Shown in pieces: positions 1 to 7,871 of a stretch of DNA of 18,916 bases (the first letter of the stretch is position 1; each line of letters begins with the position of its first letter). The notes beneath the pieces were generated by a model, which was given only the letters and a program-made list of their open reading frames with translations, had not been told where the DNA came from and searched no databases. Both the position numbers and the translations under genes were made by a program. Source of the stretch: JANNHP01 sp031404455 (lineage in GTDB: Bacteria > Planctomycetota > JAJSAM01 > JAJVHW01); assembly GCA_031404455.1 (NCBI GenBank), contig JANNHP010000012.1, forward strand, positions 1-18,916, written 5' to 3'.

Positions 1-1014
1 CTCGCGACGCTCCCCGCCGCCGGGACGCCCTTCGTCATCCGCGCGAAGCTCCCTGAGGGCGGCGAGATCGTGATGGACGACGCCATCCTCGGCCGCGTCG
101 TCGTGAAGAACAGCGAGCTCGACGACTTCGTCCTCGCGCGCGCCGACGGATCGCCCGTCTACAACTTCTGCGTCGTCGTGGACGACATCGACATGCGCAT
201 CACGCACGTCATCCGCGGCGTCGATCACCTCAACAACACGCCGAAGCAGATCCACCTCTACCGGCTCTTCGGCGCGGCGCTGCCCGTGTTCGCGCACATC
301 CCCATGGTGAACGGGCCCGACGGGAAGAAGCTCAGCAAGCGCCACGGTGCCGCGTCGATCCTCGCGTACCGCGACCTCGGCTACCTGCCGGAGACGATGC
401 TCAGCTTCCTCGCCCGCCTCGGCTGGAGTCACGGCGACCAGGAGGAGTTCGAGGCCGAAGAGCTCGGACGTCTCTTCGAGTTCGACGCGTGCGGGAAGAG
501 CGCGGGCGTCTTCGACTTCAAGAAGCTGCTCTGGCAGAACGCGCGGCGCATCCGCGCGCTCTCGCCCGCGGCGCTCCTCGAGCGGACGAAGCCGTTCCTC
601 GTGAAGGAGAACCTCGATCCCGAGGCGCCGTGGCTTCTGCGCGCGATCCCGCCGGTGCAGGAGCGCGCCGAGACGCTCGTCGCCGCGGCCGAGGGGCTGA
701 AACCGTTCTACGACCGGCGTCCGAAGATCGACGTCGACCCGAAGGCGGCCGAGAAGTTCCTCACCCCCGAGAACCGCGCGACGGTCGCGCAACTCGCCGA
801 CTCGATCGCGTCCGTCGATCCGTGGCTCGCACCTCAGATCGAGGCGGCGACGAACACGTTCCTCGCGGCGCGCTCCCTCGACATGAAGAAGCTCGGACAG
901 CCCGTGCGCGTCGCGCTGACGGGGTCGGCGGTCTCGCCGCCGCTCTTCGACTGCATGGAGATCTACGGCCGCGACGTGACCCTCCAGCGCCTGCGAGGCG
1001 CGGGCGCTGGGTAG
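1..1014 (+). CDS. gltX: Glutamate--tRNA ligase (GluRS), 5'-truncated by the window edge
   Basis: The enzyme charges tRNA-Glu with glutamate in the cytoplasm. The frame is open from base 1, and the first residues (PFVIRAKLPEGGEIV) match the insert that follows the HIGH half of the class I catalytic domain, so the HIGH motif and roughly the first 150 residues lie upstream. The class I signature loop KKLSKRHGA (KMSKS equivalent) is encoded at 325-351, preceded by the characteristic 'HIPMVNGPDG'. After it comes the typical helical anticodon-binding C-terminal domain, from 'LSFLARLGWSHGDQE' to a conserved end with 'ARSLDMKKLGQPVRVALTGS'. The stop TAG at 1012-1014 is 10 nt before the next gene, so the surface-polysaccharide genes may be cotranscribed with it. 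A tRNA-Glu gene lies about 4.2 kb downstream. I see no sign of decay. Confidence 0.96.
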   Translation, partial: LATLPAAGTPFVIRAKLPEGGEIVMDDAILGRVVVKNSELDDFVLARADGSPVYNFCVVVDDIDMRITHVIRGVDHLNNTPKQIHLYRLFGAALPVFAHIPMVNGPDGKKLSKRHGAASILAYRDLGYLPETMLSFLARLGWSHGDQEEFEAEELGRLFEFDACGKSAGVFDFKKLLWQNARRIRALSPAALLERTKPFLVKENLDPEAPWLLRAIPPVQERAETLVAAAEGLKPFYDRRPKIDVDPKAAEKFLTPENRATVAQLADSIASVDPWLAPQIEAATNTFLAARSLDMKKLGQPVRVALTGSAVSPPLFDCMEIYGRDVTLQRLRGAGAG

Positions 1015-1024
1015 TCATGAGCCG

Positions 1025-2815
1025 TTGAGGCAGCCGTCGGGGTCCGTCGCGCTGGCGGCCCTTCGCGCGGCGCTCCCGCTCTACGCGGGACAGGCGGTCG
1101 TCGTCGCGTCGGGGTTCGGACTGAAGATCGCGCTCGTCGCGTGGATCTTCCGGGACGCGCCGAAGTCGATGGGGCGGTTCACCGTCCTCAACGAACTGCT
1201 CCAGTGGACGACCGCGGTCGGCATCTTCGGACTCGCGACGGGGCTCCAGCGCCTCTACCCCGAGCGCGTCGCCGACCGGCGCTCGCTCGTGAAGACGGCG
1301 TGGCTCGCGGCGATCGGCATGTCGGCCGTGGTGACGGCGACGATCCAGTTCGTCCCGGGGCTTGCGCGGAAGCTCGTCGGCGACTCTGTGGCTGCGGAGC
1401 ACTTCGCACCCTTCGCGTGGAAGGCGCCCGCGATTGCCGCGATCGCTGTCGCAGTCGCGGCGTTCCACGCGTCCGGACGTCTCCGTCACAAGGCGACGCT
1501 CGAAGCGGGCGAACGCGTCGCGGTGATGGCGGGAGCGCTGATCGGCGGCGCGGTCGGCGGTTTCCCCGGCGTGCTCGCGGGGAGTTTCGCCGGGTCCGTG
1601 CTCGTCGCGGTGCTCGTCGGTCCGCGCGGCGGATCGTTCGAGAAGCCGCTCCTCGGCGACCTCGCGCGGATCGGAAGGTCGCAACTCGCGTACCTCCTGC
1701 TCGACACCGCCCGCCTCGTGCTCGTGCTGCGTGTGATGGGCCACGTCGGCGCGGACGAGCACGAGCGCGGCCTCTTCGCGACCGCGGCCGGGTTCTCGCT
1801 GCCGCTCGTGATCCTGCCCGAGATGCTCGCGCAGGCGCTCTACCCGTCGATGATCGGTCCGCGCGGCGAAGCAGCGGGTCTCGACCACACGCACCGGCGT
1901 CTCCTGATCGAACTCTGCGTTGCGTGGATCCCGCTGCTCGCAATCGCCGGCGGCGCCGCGGCGTGGCTGCTCCCGACGATCGGCTCGGGCGGCTACGCGG
2001 GTGCCGTCGCGCCGTTCCTCGCGTTGCTGCCCGGCGTCGCGGCGCAAGGACTCGTCGCGCACACGGGATACGTCGTCTTGGTCCGCGACCGTGTCCACGA
2101 GGCGGCCGTCGCCGCGGGCGTGGCGCTCGTCGTCGCGGGCGCCGCGACGTGGTTCCTAGTCCCGGGGTGGGGCGCGACCGGCGCCGCCGCGGCGCTCAGC
2201 GCTGCGCTGATCGTGAGGTCCGCGATGCTCGTCGTCTCCGCGCGGCGTGGACGTCGCAAGGGGTCGGACGCGGCGCCCGCGACGCTCGCCGACGTGCTGC
2301 GCGAGGCCGACTCCGCGAGCTTCCCCTCGGCTGAGATCCGGGGCGCGACGAGCGCCGCGTGCTTCTTCGCCGCGGCGTTCCACGGACGGAACGATGCCGT
2401 CTTCCTCGCCGACGCGGGCGTGTCCGACGTGCTCTGCGTGGACGTCGACGCTTTGAGGCTCGCGCAGATGCGCGAGATCTACCCCGCGGACTGGCGCTTC
2501 GTCGTCGGCGACGCGTACACCGCGGCGCAGGACATGCGCGCCCGCGGCGAGAAGGTCGACGTCGTCATCGCCGACGCGTGGCAGAGCGACGCCGACCGCG
2601 CGCTCGAGGCGCTCCCGGTCTGGATCGCCATCGCGCGGAAGTGCGTGCTCGTCACCGTGACGAAGGACTGGCTCGACGCGCGGCGTCTCGCGCCGGATGC
2701 CGCGGCCGTCGAGGCGTGGCTGCGCGAGCGGCACGGCGCGCCGATCCGCGCGGAATCGCTTCACTTCCGCGCCGGCTGGACGGGCGGCGTGTGGTGGCTC
2801 GTCCTGCGCACGTAG
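1025..2815 (+). CDS. MOP/Wzx-type polysaccharide flippase fused to a C-terminal class I methyltransferase-like domain
   Basis: Residues about 1-405 are a membrane protein of roughly 12 hydrophobic segments, laid out like MATE/MOP-superfamily flippases that move undecaprenyl-linked oligosaccharides across the inner membrane. A basic linker (RRGRRKGSD, about 407-415) leads to a soluble domain of about 180 residues. It has a Rossmann-like pattern: hydrophobic strand, then acidic end (VLCVDVD, ending at D475), VVGDAY (about 493-498) and VDVVIADAW (about 511-519). This resembles a SAM methyltransferase or spermidine-synthase fold, but the usual GxGxG loop reads ADAGVSD, so activity is uncertain. 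The only plausible start is TTG at 1025, 10 nt after gltX, without a clear ribosome site. A tiny ATG frame (1017-1028) ends overlapping it. The frame is uninterrupted across the junction. The flippase call is firm; the tail's function is open. Confidence 0.85.
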   Translation: MRQPSGSVALAALRAALPLYAGQAVVVASGFGLKIALVAWIFRDAPKSMGRFTVLNELLQWTTAVGIFGLATGLQRLYPERVADRRSLVKTAWLAAIGMSAVVTATIQFVPGLARKLVGDSVAAEHFAPFAWKAPAIAAIAVAVAAFHASGRLRHKATLEAGERVAVMAGALIGGAVGGFPGVLAGSFAGSVLVAVLVGPRGGSFEKPLLGDLARIGRSQLAYLLLDTARLVLVLRVMGHVGADEHERGLFATAAGFSLPLVILPEMLAQALYPSMIGPRGEAAGLDHTHRRLLIELCVAWIPLLAIAGGAAAWLLPTIGSGGYAGAVAPFLALLPGVAAQGLVAHTGYVVLVRDRVHEAAVAAGVALVVAGAATWFLVPGWGATGAAAALSAALIVRSAMLVVSARRGRRKGSDAAPATLADVLREADSASFPSAEIRGATSAACFFAAAFHGRNDAVFLADAGVSDVLCVDVDALRLAQMREIYPADWRFVVGDAYTAAQDMRARGEKVDVVIADAWQSDADRALEALPVWIAIARKCVLVTVTKDWLDARRLAPDAAAVEAWLRERHGAPIRAESLHFRAGWTGGVWWLVLRT

Positions 2816-2827
2816 ACTTCGCGTCCC

Positions 2828-3859
2828 GTGGCCCCCCCTATCGCGAACTGTCCCCTCGTCAGCGTGCTCGTGCTCTCGCGGCGCCGTCCCGCGCGCCTCA
2901 GGGCTCTGCTCGCGTCGGTCGCGGCGCAGGACTACGTGCCGATGGAGGTCCGCGTCCTCGCGAACGGCTGCGCCGAAACGGCGGCGATCGTGCGCACCGA
3001 GTTCCCGGGAGTGCTCCTGACGGAACTGCCCGAGAACATCGGCTGTGCGCCCGGACGGAACCGCGTCGCCGCCGAGGCGCGCGGCGAGTTCCTCCTCTTC
3101 CTCGACGACGACGGCGAACTGCGCGCGAAGGACATCGTGTCGAAGTGCGTGACGGCGATCCTCGGCGACCCGCGCGTCGGCGTCGTGAGCATGTCGCTCT
3201 ACAACGCGGCGAGCGACGAGCCGACGGGATGGCGGCGCACGCTCGGACGGCTCGCATATCCCTGCTACCACGCGAGCTTCGCGGGCGGCGCGTGCCTCGT
3301 GCGACGCGAGTCGTTCGTCGCGGCCGGCGGATACGACGAGGCGTTCGCGGGGTTCGGCGAGGAATTCGACCTGACCGTGCGTCTCTACGCCGCGGACTGG
3401 GCCGTGCTGCACTTCCCGGGCGCCTCCTTTCACCACCACGTCGAGAAGACCGACGACGAGTGGCGGCAGCAGGTCAGCGAGGGCTACGCGCATCTCCAGT
3501 ACACGATCGCGCGGCTCTATCCGCCGCCGTGGCGGTTCTGCGCTTCGATGAAGGCGCTGGCGACGCAGGTGTGGATCGACGTGCGCCATCACGGCGGGCG
3601 CCACGTGTTCGCCGAGATCGCGAAGTCCCGCCGCTGGGCCCGCGCGGGGCGCCGGGCGAGGCACCCGGTCCCGATCCGCGCGCTGGAACTCCTCTACTTC
3701 GCGAAGTACTTCCGCGTCGAGTCGTGGCCCGTCCTCGAGACGGCGCCGCGCGGACTGATGCGTCGCGTGCTTCTCTTCCGCATCCGGCGCAAGTGGCGCG
3801 ACCTCGCGAAACTGCCGCTTCCGGAAGCCCTCGCCGCCGCCGACACTCGCCGAGCGTGA
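2828..3859 (+). CDS. Glycosyltransferase family 2 (GT-A fold)
   Basis: Likely a cytoplasmic or membrane-associated transferase that adds a sugar from a nucleotide donor to a lipid-linked oligosaccharide or glycan chain. The N-terminus (LVSVLVLSRRRPARLRALLASV) is the standard GT2 first strand and helix. ENIGCAPGRNRVAAEARGE leads into the metal-binding FLDDDGEL (D93-D95). Later come GGACLVRRESFVAAGGYDE and FGEEFDL (E178-E179), the acceptor/catalytic acidic region. Its 343 residues are normal for the family. The start is GTG at 2828, 12 nt after the flippase stop. No good ribosome site is seen, but a TAGACT hexamer overlaps the upstream stop (2813-2818) and could be a -10 element giving a nearly leaderless message. 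The stop overlaps the next start as GTGA. The donor sugar cannot be read from sequence. Confidence 0.93.
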   Translation: MAPPIANCPLVSVLVLSRRRPARLRALLASVAAQDYVPMEVRVLANGCAETAAIVRTEFPGVLLTELPENIGCAPGRNRVAAEARGEFLLFLDDDGELRAKDIVSKCVTAILGDPRVGVVSMSLYNAASDEPTGWRRTLGRLAYPCYHASFAGGACLVRRESFVAAGGYDEAFAGFGEEFDLTVRLYAADWAVLHFPGASFHHHVEKTDDEWRQQVSEGYAHLQYTIARLYPPPWRFCASMKALATQVWIDVRHHGGRHVFAEIAKSRRWARAGRRARHPVPIRALELLYFAKYFRVESWPVLETAPRGLMRRVLLFRIRRKWRDLAKLPLPEALAAADTRRA

Positions 3860-5148
3860 GACTCCTCTGGTTCTCCGACCGCGTCTGGCGGCTCGTCGCG
3901 CTCGCCGCAGCGCTCGCGCTGCGATTCTGCGCGCTCGGGCGTGCGGATCTCTGGACGGACGAGATCCAGACGCTGCACGCGGTGCGACTGCCGACTGCCG
4001 AACTCGTCGCCGAGCGCTTCAAGGCCGGTCATGTGCCGGTCTACTTCCTCATCGAGAAGGCCTGGTGCGACCTCTTCGGCACGTCGCAACTCGTGATACG
4101 GGTGCCGTCGGCGATCTTCGGCGTGCTGATGCTCCTCCCGGCTTGGTCGCTGCTCAGGCGGCTCGCGGGCGAGAGCGCGGCGTGGTGGGGGACGGCGCTC
4201 CTCGCTTTCCATCCGCTCTTCGTCGAGCTCTCGCGCGAGGCGCGGATGTACTCGCTCCTCGCGCTCCTGACGTTCGTCGTCGCGGATCGCGCCGTCGCGG
4301 CGCTCGACGGCGGGCGTCCGGGGGTGATGTTCTGGATCGCGCTCGCGATCGGACCGCTCGTCCATCCGACGTGGATGTTCGCCGCGATTCCGCTCGCCGC
4401 GTGGCTCGCGCTCGAGCGATCTCGGACGCCGCAGGACGCGCGGAGGAGGTCGCTCGCGGCGCTCGTCGGAATCTCCGCGAGCGTGGCCGTGCTGCTCGTC
4501 GCGCTCTGGTTCGCGGATCCGCAGCAACAGGTGCTGACGCGACGCCCGTGGCTGCGCGAGATCGGCGTGTTCGTGCTGCGCATCTTCACTGGGTCGGACC
4601 TCTCGATGTTCCACTCGTTCCTCGCGTGCGTCGCGGTTGCCGTGGCGTGGGGCCGGCCGCTGTTGCTCGGCGCGACGTCGGCGCCGCCGCGCGCGAGGCG
4701 TCTCGCGCTCTGGTGGGCGATCGGCGTCCCAGTCGCGTCGATGGCGGCGGGAGTGCTCGGCGGCGTCCCGTGGGGACCGGCGCGCTACGTGGCCACGGCG
4801 GCCGTCGGTGTCTCGATCCTCGCGGCCGCCGGGTGCGCGGCGAAGTTCGCGGCGACTGAGCGCCGGTCGCGCGCGCCGGTGATCGTGCTCTTCTGCGCGA
4901 TCGTCGGCCTCGTCCCGCTGCTCGATCCGCCGGTTCACTGGTCGCAAGCCGCGGACGCGCTGCGCGGCGAGACGTCGCCGGTCGTCGTCGATGACGAGCC
5001 GTCGCGGATCGTGCTCTCGCACTACCTCGGCCGCGACGTCTTCGTCGGCGCGCCGCCCGCGGGAGCGTCCGGATGGTGGAGGGCATCCCTCGTCGTCGAC
5101 GACTCGGAGCGACACGTCGAGCTCACGCGCGGGTCCGATCCGCGCTGA
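3856..5148 (+). CDS. GT39/ArnT-PMT-like integral membrane glycosyltransferase
   Basis: A 430-residue polytopic membrane protein that probably transfers a sugar from a polyprenyl-phosphate donor on the periplasmic side of the membrane. The first hydrophobic segment is followed by LWTDEIQTLHA; the Asp-Glu pair (D35-E36) is the conserved catalytic loop of the ArnT/PMT (GT-C) group. About ten further hydrophobic stretches follow, with the typical AWWGTALLAFHPLFVELSRE segment (family consensus '..hP.....s.eaR.Y.l'), then a short soluble C-terminus. The start is GTG at 3856, overlapping the preceding TGA by four bases, which implies translational coupling. Upstream of 3856 the same frame stays open for about 1.5 kb, but that stretch is antisense-like, Arg-rich noise within other genes. 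Substrate unknown. Confidence 0.88.
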   Translation: MRLLWFSDRVWRLVALAAALALRFCALGRADLWTDEIQTLHAVRLPTAELVAERFKAGHVPVYFLIEKAWCDLFGTSQLVIRVPSAIFGVLMLLPAWSLLRRLAGESAAWWGTALLAFHPLFVELSREARMYSLLALLTFVVADRAVAALDGGRPGVMFWIALAIGPLVHPTWMFAAIPLAAWLALERSRTPQDARRRSLAALVGISASVAVLLVALWFADPQQQVLTRRPWLREIGVFVLRIFTGSDLSMFHSFLACVAVAVAWGRPLLLGATSAPPRARRLALWWAIGVPVASMAAGVLGGVPWGPARYVATAAVGVSILAAAGCAAKFAATERRSRAPVIVLFCAIVGLVPLLDPPVHWSQAADALRGETSPVVVDDEPSRIVLSHYLGRDVFVGAPPAGASGWWRASLVVDDSERHVELTRGSDPR

Positions 5149-5177
5149 CGCCGGAGGTCCGAAGTCCGAGCCATTCC

Positions 5178-5205
5178 TTGACGCCCGTCCGCCGCTGCCC
5201 ACAAT
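5178..5205 (+). promoter_or_regulatory. Probable sigma-70-type promoter for tRNA-Glu
   Basis: TTGACG (5178-5183, five of six matches to the -35 consensus) is separated by 16 nt from CACAAT (5200-5205, four of six matches to the -10). Predicted initiation near 5212 leaves about 45 nt before the tRNA. It lies in the short gap between the GT39 gene and the tRNA. Assigned by eye only. Confidence 0.5.
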
Positions 5206-5256
5206 CCTCCGCTCCTCGTCGCAGACCGCGTCGCGCGGCTCGCGGCGCGCCGCCGT

Positions 5257-5334
5257 GCCCCTATCGTCTAGCCCGGTCCAGGACGCAGCCCTCTCAAGGC
5301 TGAGACACCGGTTCAAATCCGGTTAGGGGTACCA
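5257..5334 (+). tRNA. tRNA-Glu, anticodon CUC, CCA encoded
   Basis: All cloverleaf elements can be drawn. The acceptor stem is 5257-5263 with 5324-5330, including a G1-U72 wobble as in other tRNA-Glu. The D stem is GTCT/GGAC (5266-5269, 5281-5284) with an 11-nt loop. The anticodon stem is CAGCC/GGCTG (5286-5290, 5298-5302) with loop CTCTCAA, so the anticodon CTC is 5293-5295. The variable region has four nucleotides. The T stem is ACCGG/CCGGT (5307-5311, 5319-5323) with the standard loop TTCAAAT. The discriminator base is A (5331), followed by encoded CCA. The anticodon reads GAG codons. Nothing marks it as a specialised non-translational tRNA. Confidence 0.96.
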
Positions 5335-5640
5335 GGCGGGGCGGCCCGACCGGAACCGACTTGCCCGCAATGACTTGGGACGCTCGAGCTACCCGGGGCC
5401 CCCGCGAGCGGACCGGGCCGGCGCTTTGCTTCGGAGAGGTTGCGACAGAGGCGGCGTCCAACGGATTCGACGCGGCCCAACTCGTCGCTGCCGTCGGGAG
5501 CCGTCCGGGAGGAACCCATTGAGAACACGCGAGTTCGCAAGCGCCGCCGGCATGTCGAATAGCCTCTCCGCGATGATCGCCTCGCCGCGGAGGGTCCGCG
5601 CGACCCTCCTCGCCACGGTCCGGCCGCAGACGCGACTCCG
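5335..5640 (+). other. Non-coding gap between tRNA-Glu and GT2 gene; possible -10 and competing hairpins
   Basis: No convincing coding frame is present: the frames open here show weak third-position GC bias and Arg/Pro-rich composition. A TAGCCT hexamer at 5560-5565 could be a -10 element, but no good -35 is visible. Two short inverted repeats occur. CTCCGCG (5566-5572) pairs with CGCGGAG (5586-5592). GGAGGGT (5589-5595) pairs with ACCCTCC (5603-5609). They share 5589-5592, so they cannot both form. No terminator with a T-run is seen after the tRNA, and there is no integrase or attachment-site signature. Confidence 0.5.
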
Positions 5641-6585
5641 GTGAGCGTCGTCGACGTCTCACTTGTGATCGTGAACTGGAACACGCGCGACGACCTGCGC
5701 ACGTGCCTCAGGTCCGTGTTCGACGAGACGAAGGACGTCTCGATCGAGGTGTTCGTCGTCGACAACGCGAGCGCCGACGGATCCGCGCAGATGGTGCGCA
5801 GCGAGTTCCCGGCCGTGACGCTCGTCGCGAACGACACGAACCGCGGCTTCGCCGCCGCGAACAATCAGGGACTCGCCCGAGCGGCGGGGCGATACGCGCT
5901 CCTGCTCAACCCCGACACGTCCGTCGTCGACGGCGCGATCGGCCGCACCGTGCGAATCGCGGACGCGGACACGGGGATCGGCGTGCTCGGCTGCCAGGTG
6001 CTCCTCGACGAGCACGAGATCCAGCCGACGTGTTTCCGTTTCTCGAGCGCGTTCGACGAGTTCCTCATCAACACGGGCCTCGACCGGCTCGTGCCGGCGT
6101 CGTGGTTCGGCGGCGGTCCCGGGATGCGGACGTGGGACCGCCGCAGTGCCCGCGACGTGGAGGTCGTGTCCGGCATGTACATGCTGGTGCGCCGCGAGGC
6201 GATGGCCGAGGTGGGCGTGATGGACGACGCCTACTTCGTCTACGCGGAGGAGGCCGACTGGTGCTTCCGGTTCAAGAAGGCGGGCTGGCGCTGCGCCTTC
6301 ACGCCTGAGGCGCGGATCTTCCACCACGACGGCGGCGGCAAGAGCACGTCGCAGATCCGGGCGAAGATGTACGTGCAGTTGCAGAAGAGCATCCTGATCT
6401 TCCACAGGAAGAACCTCGGCTGGGCCTCGTTCGCCGCGGTGAAGTCGGTCTACGTGGTCACCAACGCGGTGCGCGTCGCGCTCTTCGGACTCGAGTCGGT
6501 GTTCGCCGCGGGCGCGCGGGCGAAGGCCCGCTGCGCCTGGGCGGCGCTCGCGTATCAGCTCTGCGGCGTCGAGCCGGCGCGATGA
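5641..6585 (+). CDS. Glycosyltransferase family 2, rhamnosyltransferase (WbbL)-like
   Basis: A 314-residue GT-A transferase of the group often annotated as rhamnosyltransferase. It starts with VSLVIVNWNTRDDLRTCL, continues through VFVVDNASADGS and NRGFAAANNQGL, and has the donor/metal motif LLLNPDTSV (N90-P91-D92). VVSGMYMLVRREAM and DDAYFVYAEEADWCFRFKKAGW (acidic residues E203, E204, D206) are the classic C-terminal features of this subgroup. A hydrophobic C-terminal stretch (about 265-300) may hold it at the membrane. It probably adds a deoxyhexose or related sugar to a lipid-linked glycan in the cytoplasm; the sugar is inferred from family habit only. The start is GTG 5641, with no clear Shine-Dalgarno. 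It heads the second plus-strand gene group. Confidence 0.92.
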   Translation: MSVVDVSLVIVNWNTRDDLRTCLRSVFDETKDVSIEVFVVDNASADGSAQMVRSEFPAVTLVANDTNRGFAAANNQGLARAAGRYALLLNPDTSVVDGAIGRTVRIADADTGIGVLGCQVLLDEHEIQPTCFRFSSAFDEFLINTGLDRLVPASWFGGGPGMRTWDRRSARDVEVVSGMYMLVRREAMAEVGVMDDAYFVYAEEADWCFRFKKAGWRCAFTPEARIFHHDGGGKSTSQIRAKMYVQLQKSILIFHRKNLGWASFAAVKSVYVVTNAVRVALFGLESVFAAGARAKARCAWAALAYQLCGVEPAR

Positions 6586-6600
6586 GGCACGGCCCGTGCG

Positions 6601-6607
6601 GGAGAGG
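6601..6607 (+). promoter_or_regulatory. Ribosome binding site deciding the FemAB-like start
   Basis: GGAGAGG lies 6 nt before GTG at 6614. An in-frame GTG at 6596 overlaps this site and has none of its own, so 6614 is preferred over the longer start. Confidence 0.6.
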
Positions 6608-6613
6608 ACGCCC

Positions 6614-7765
6614 GTGAAGTTCGCCATCTCGGAGACGCTCGGCGCGGGCGAACGCGATGCGTGGGAACGATTCTGGACGACGTCCCGCCACAGCCACCCG
6701 CGCCAGCACCACGCGTTCGCAGAGGTCGAGGCAGCGAAGGGCCGCCGGCCGCTCTTCGCGCGCGCCGAGGAGGGCGGCCGTCCGGTCGCGATCGCCCTCT
6801 TCAGCGTCCGGCCCGTACTGCCCGGAGGCCGGCTCTCGGCGGAGGCGGTCTGCGTGCGAGGCCCCGTCTTCGACGACCCCGCGGCGGGACGCGCGCTCAT
6901 CGACGCGGTCGCCTCCGAGATGCGCGACGCGCTCGCGGGATCGATCCGGCTCTCGCCGTACTGGCTCTACCCGGAGGCGGACGACGTCGCCGCGATGCTG
7001 CGCGACGCCGGTTTCTCTCCGTCCGCGGACACTCCCCGCGATGCCTCGGGGCTCGTGGACCTCGCCCGCGGCGAGGACGAGATGCTGGCGTCGTTCTCCA
7101 CGAGCACGCGCAAGGAGATCCGGCTCGCGGAGCGCCGCGGCGTCGAGGTGCGGCCTCTCGTGCGGGGACCGGAGACCGACGCCGCGTTCGCGTGCCTCCT
7201 CACGCACCGCCGCGACCGCGGCCTGCCCCCCGTGCCACGCCGGGAGTTCGACGGCATGTTCGACCAAGTTCTCTCGGGCGGCGACCTCGGTGTGCTGCTC
7301 GGCGCGACGCACGCCGGCCGCCTCCTCGGGGTCATCTCGGTCATCGCCTCGGTGTCGACCGCGCACCCGGCCCACTACTCGATCGACGCAGCGGCGTGCC
7401 GCGATCTCTCGAACCTGAGCATCGGTCCCGCGCTGTGGTGGAGCGCCCTGCGCTGGGCGAGGGACCGCGGGTGCGCTCACCTCGACGTGGAGGGCAACGT
7501 CGTCCCGCTCGACCCCTCGCACCGGCGCTACGAGTACGAGAACTTCAAGCGACGGTTCGCGCCGCGAGCGGTCGATCGTCTCGGCGAGCACGTCCTCGTG
7601 TGCAACGCGGCCGCGGACTCGCTGCACCGCGGCGCCGCCGGACTCGCGAGGCTGCGGCGGCGCGCGGCGCTCGGATGGCGCGAGATGCTCACGCGCGAAC
7701 CGCACGGGACGTCGCGCACCCGGCCGGTCGTGCGCGATCCCCGCGACGCGGGGCAGCGCCCGTGA
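6614..7765 (+). CDS. FemAB-like GNAT-fold acyl/aminoacyl transferase (copy 1)
   Basis: A 383-residue protein with the two-lobe GNAT architecture of the FemABX/peptidoglycan-bridge family. Relatives attach amino acids or acyl groups to amines on cell-wall precursors or sugars. Supporting features: the basic helix STSTRKEIRLAERRGVEV (about residues 162-179), which matches the 'S..r..irkaer.Gv' signature; a second-lobe segment in which LGVISVIASVSTAHPAHYSIDAAA is the core strand pair; then a helix with ALRWARDRGCAHLDVEGN (about 278-295) and YEYENFKRRFAP near the end, the usual '..fK..fg' motif. The start is placed at 6614 because of the ribosome site at 6601. The GT2 gene stops 28 nt upstream. 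Whether the donor is aminoacyl-tRNA or acyl-CoA cannot be told. Confidence 0.82.
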   Translation: MKFAISETLGAGERDAWERFWTTSRHSHPRQHHAFAEVEAAKGRRPLFARAEEGGRPVAIALFSVRPVLPGGRLSAEAVCVRGPVFDDPAAGRALIDAVASEMRDALAGSIRLSPYWLYPEADDVAAMLRDAGFSPSADTPRDASGLVDLARGEDEMLASFSTSTRKEIRLAERRGVEVRPLVRGPETDAAFACLLTHRRDRGLPPVPRREFDGMFDQVLSGGDLGVLLGATHAGRLLGVISVIASVSTAHPAHYSIDAAACRDLSNLSIGPALWWSALRWARDRGCAHLDVEGNVVPLDPSHRRYEYENFKRRFAPRAVDRLGEHVLVCNAAADSLHRGAAGLARLRRRAALGWREMLTREPHGTSRTRPVVRDPRDAGQRP

Positions 7766-7819
7766 CGACAGCAGCGAACTCTCCGTCCGCGCGACGTCGG
7801 CGGGCGTCCGTGGCGGCGC

Positions 7820-7827
7820 GCTACACT
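7820..7827 (+). promoter_or_regulatory. Possible -10 element (GCTACACT)
   Basis: GCTACACT contains TACACT (four of six matches to TATAAT), 45 nt before the ATG at 7872 in a 106-nt gap. No convincing -35 is seen. It resembles GCTA-type boxes at 14155, 14907 and, on the minus strand, 13211-13218. Confidence 0.3.
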
Positions 7828-7871
7828 CCAGCCGCAGCGCGATCCCAGGTTCGAGGAGACGAGGCGGCGAG

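Noticed and set aside
2359..5148. A 929-codon plus-strand open frame that could be read as one very large protein
   Set aside because: Its first two thirds are Arg/Ala-rich and lie over the flippase fusion and GT2 genes in another frame. Only the part from GTG 3856 has membrane-protein character and family motifs.
3694..5316. A 540-codon antisense open frame
   Set aside because: Composition is dominated by Arg, Glu and Asp, typical of the antisense of GC-rich genes; it opposes a well-supported GT39 gene and the tRNA.
5257..5640. tRNA-Glu 3' end as an integration site for a mobile element
   Set aside because: No integrase, no repeat of the tRNA end, and no change in base composition or codon use downstream.
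7766..7871. Small gene between the FemAB-like and CelD-like genes
   Set aside because: No frame with coding bias or a ribosome site; only a -10-like box and the downstream ribosome site are visible.
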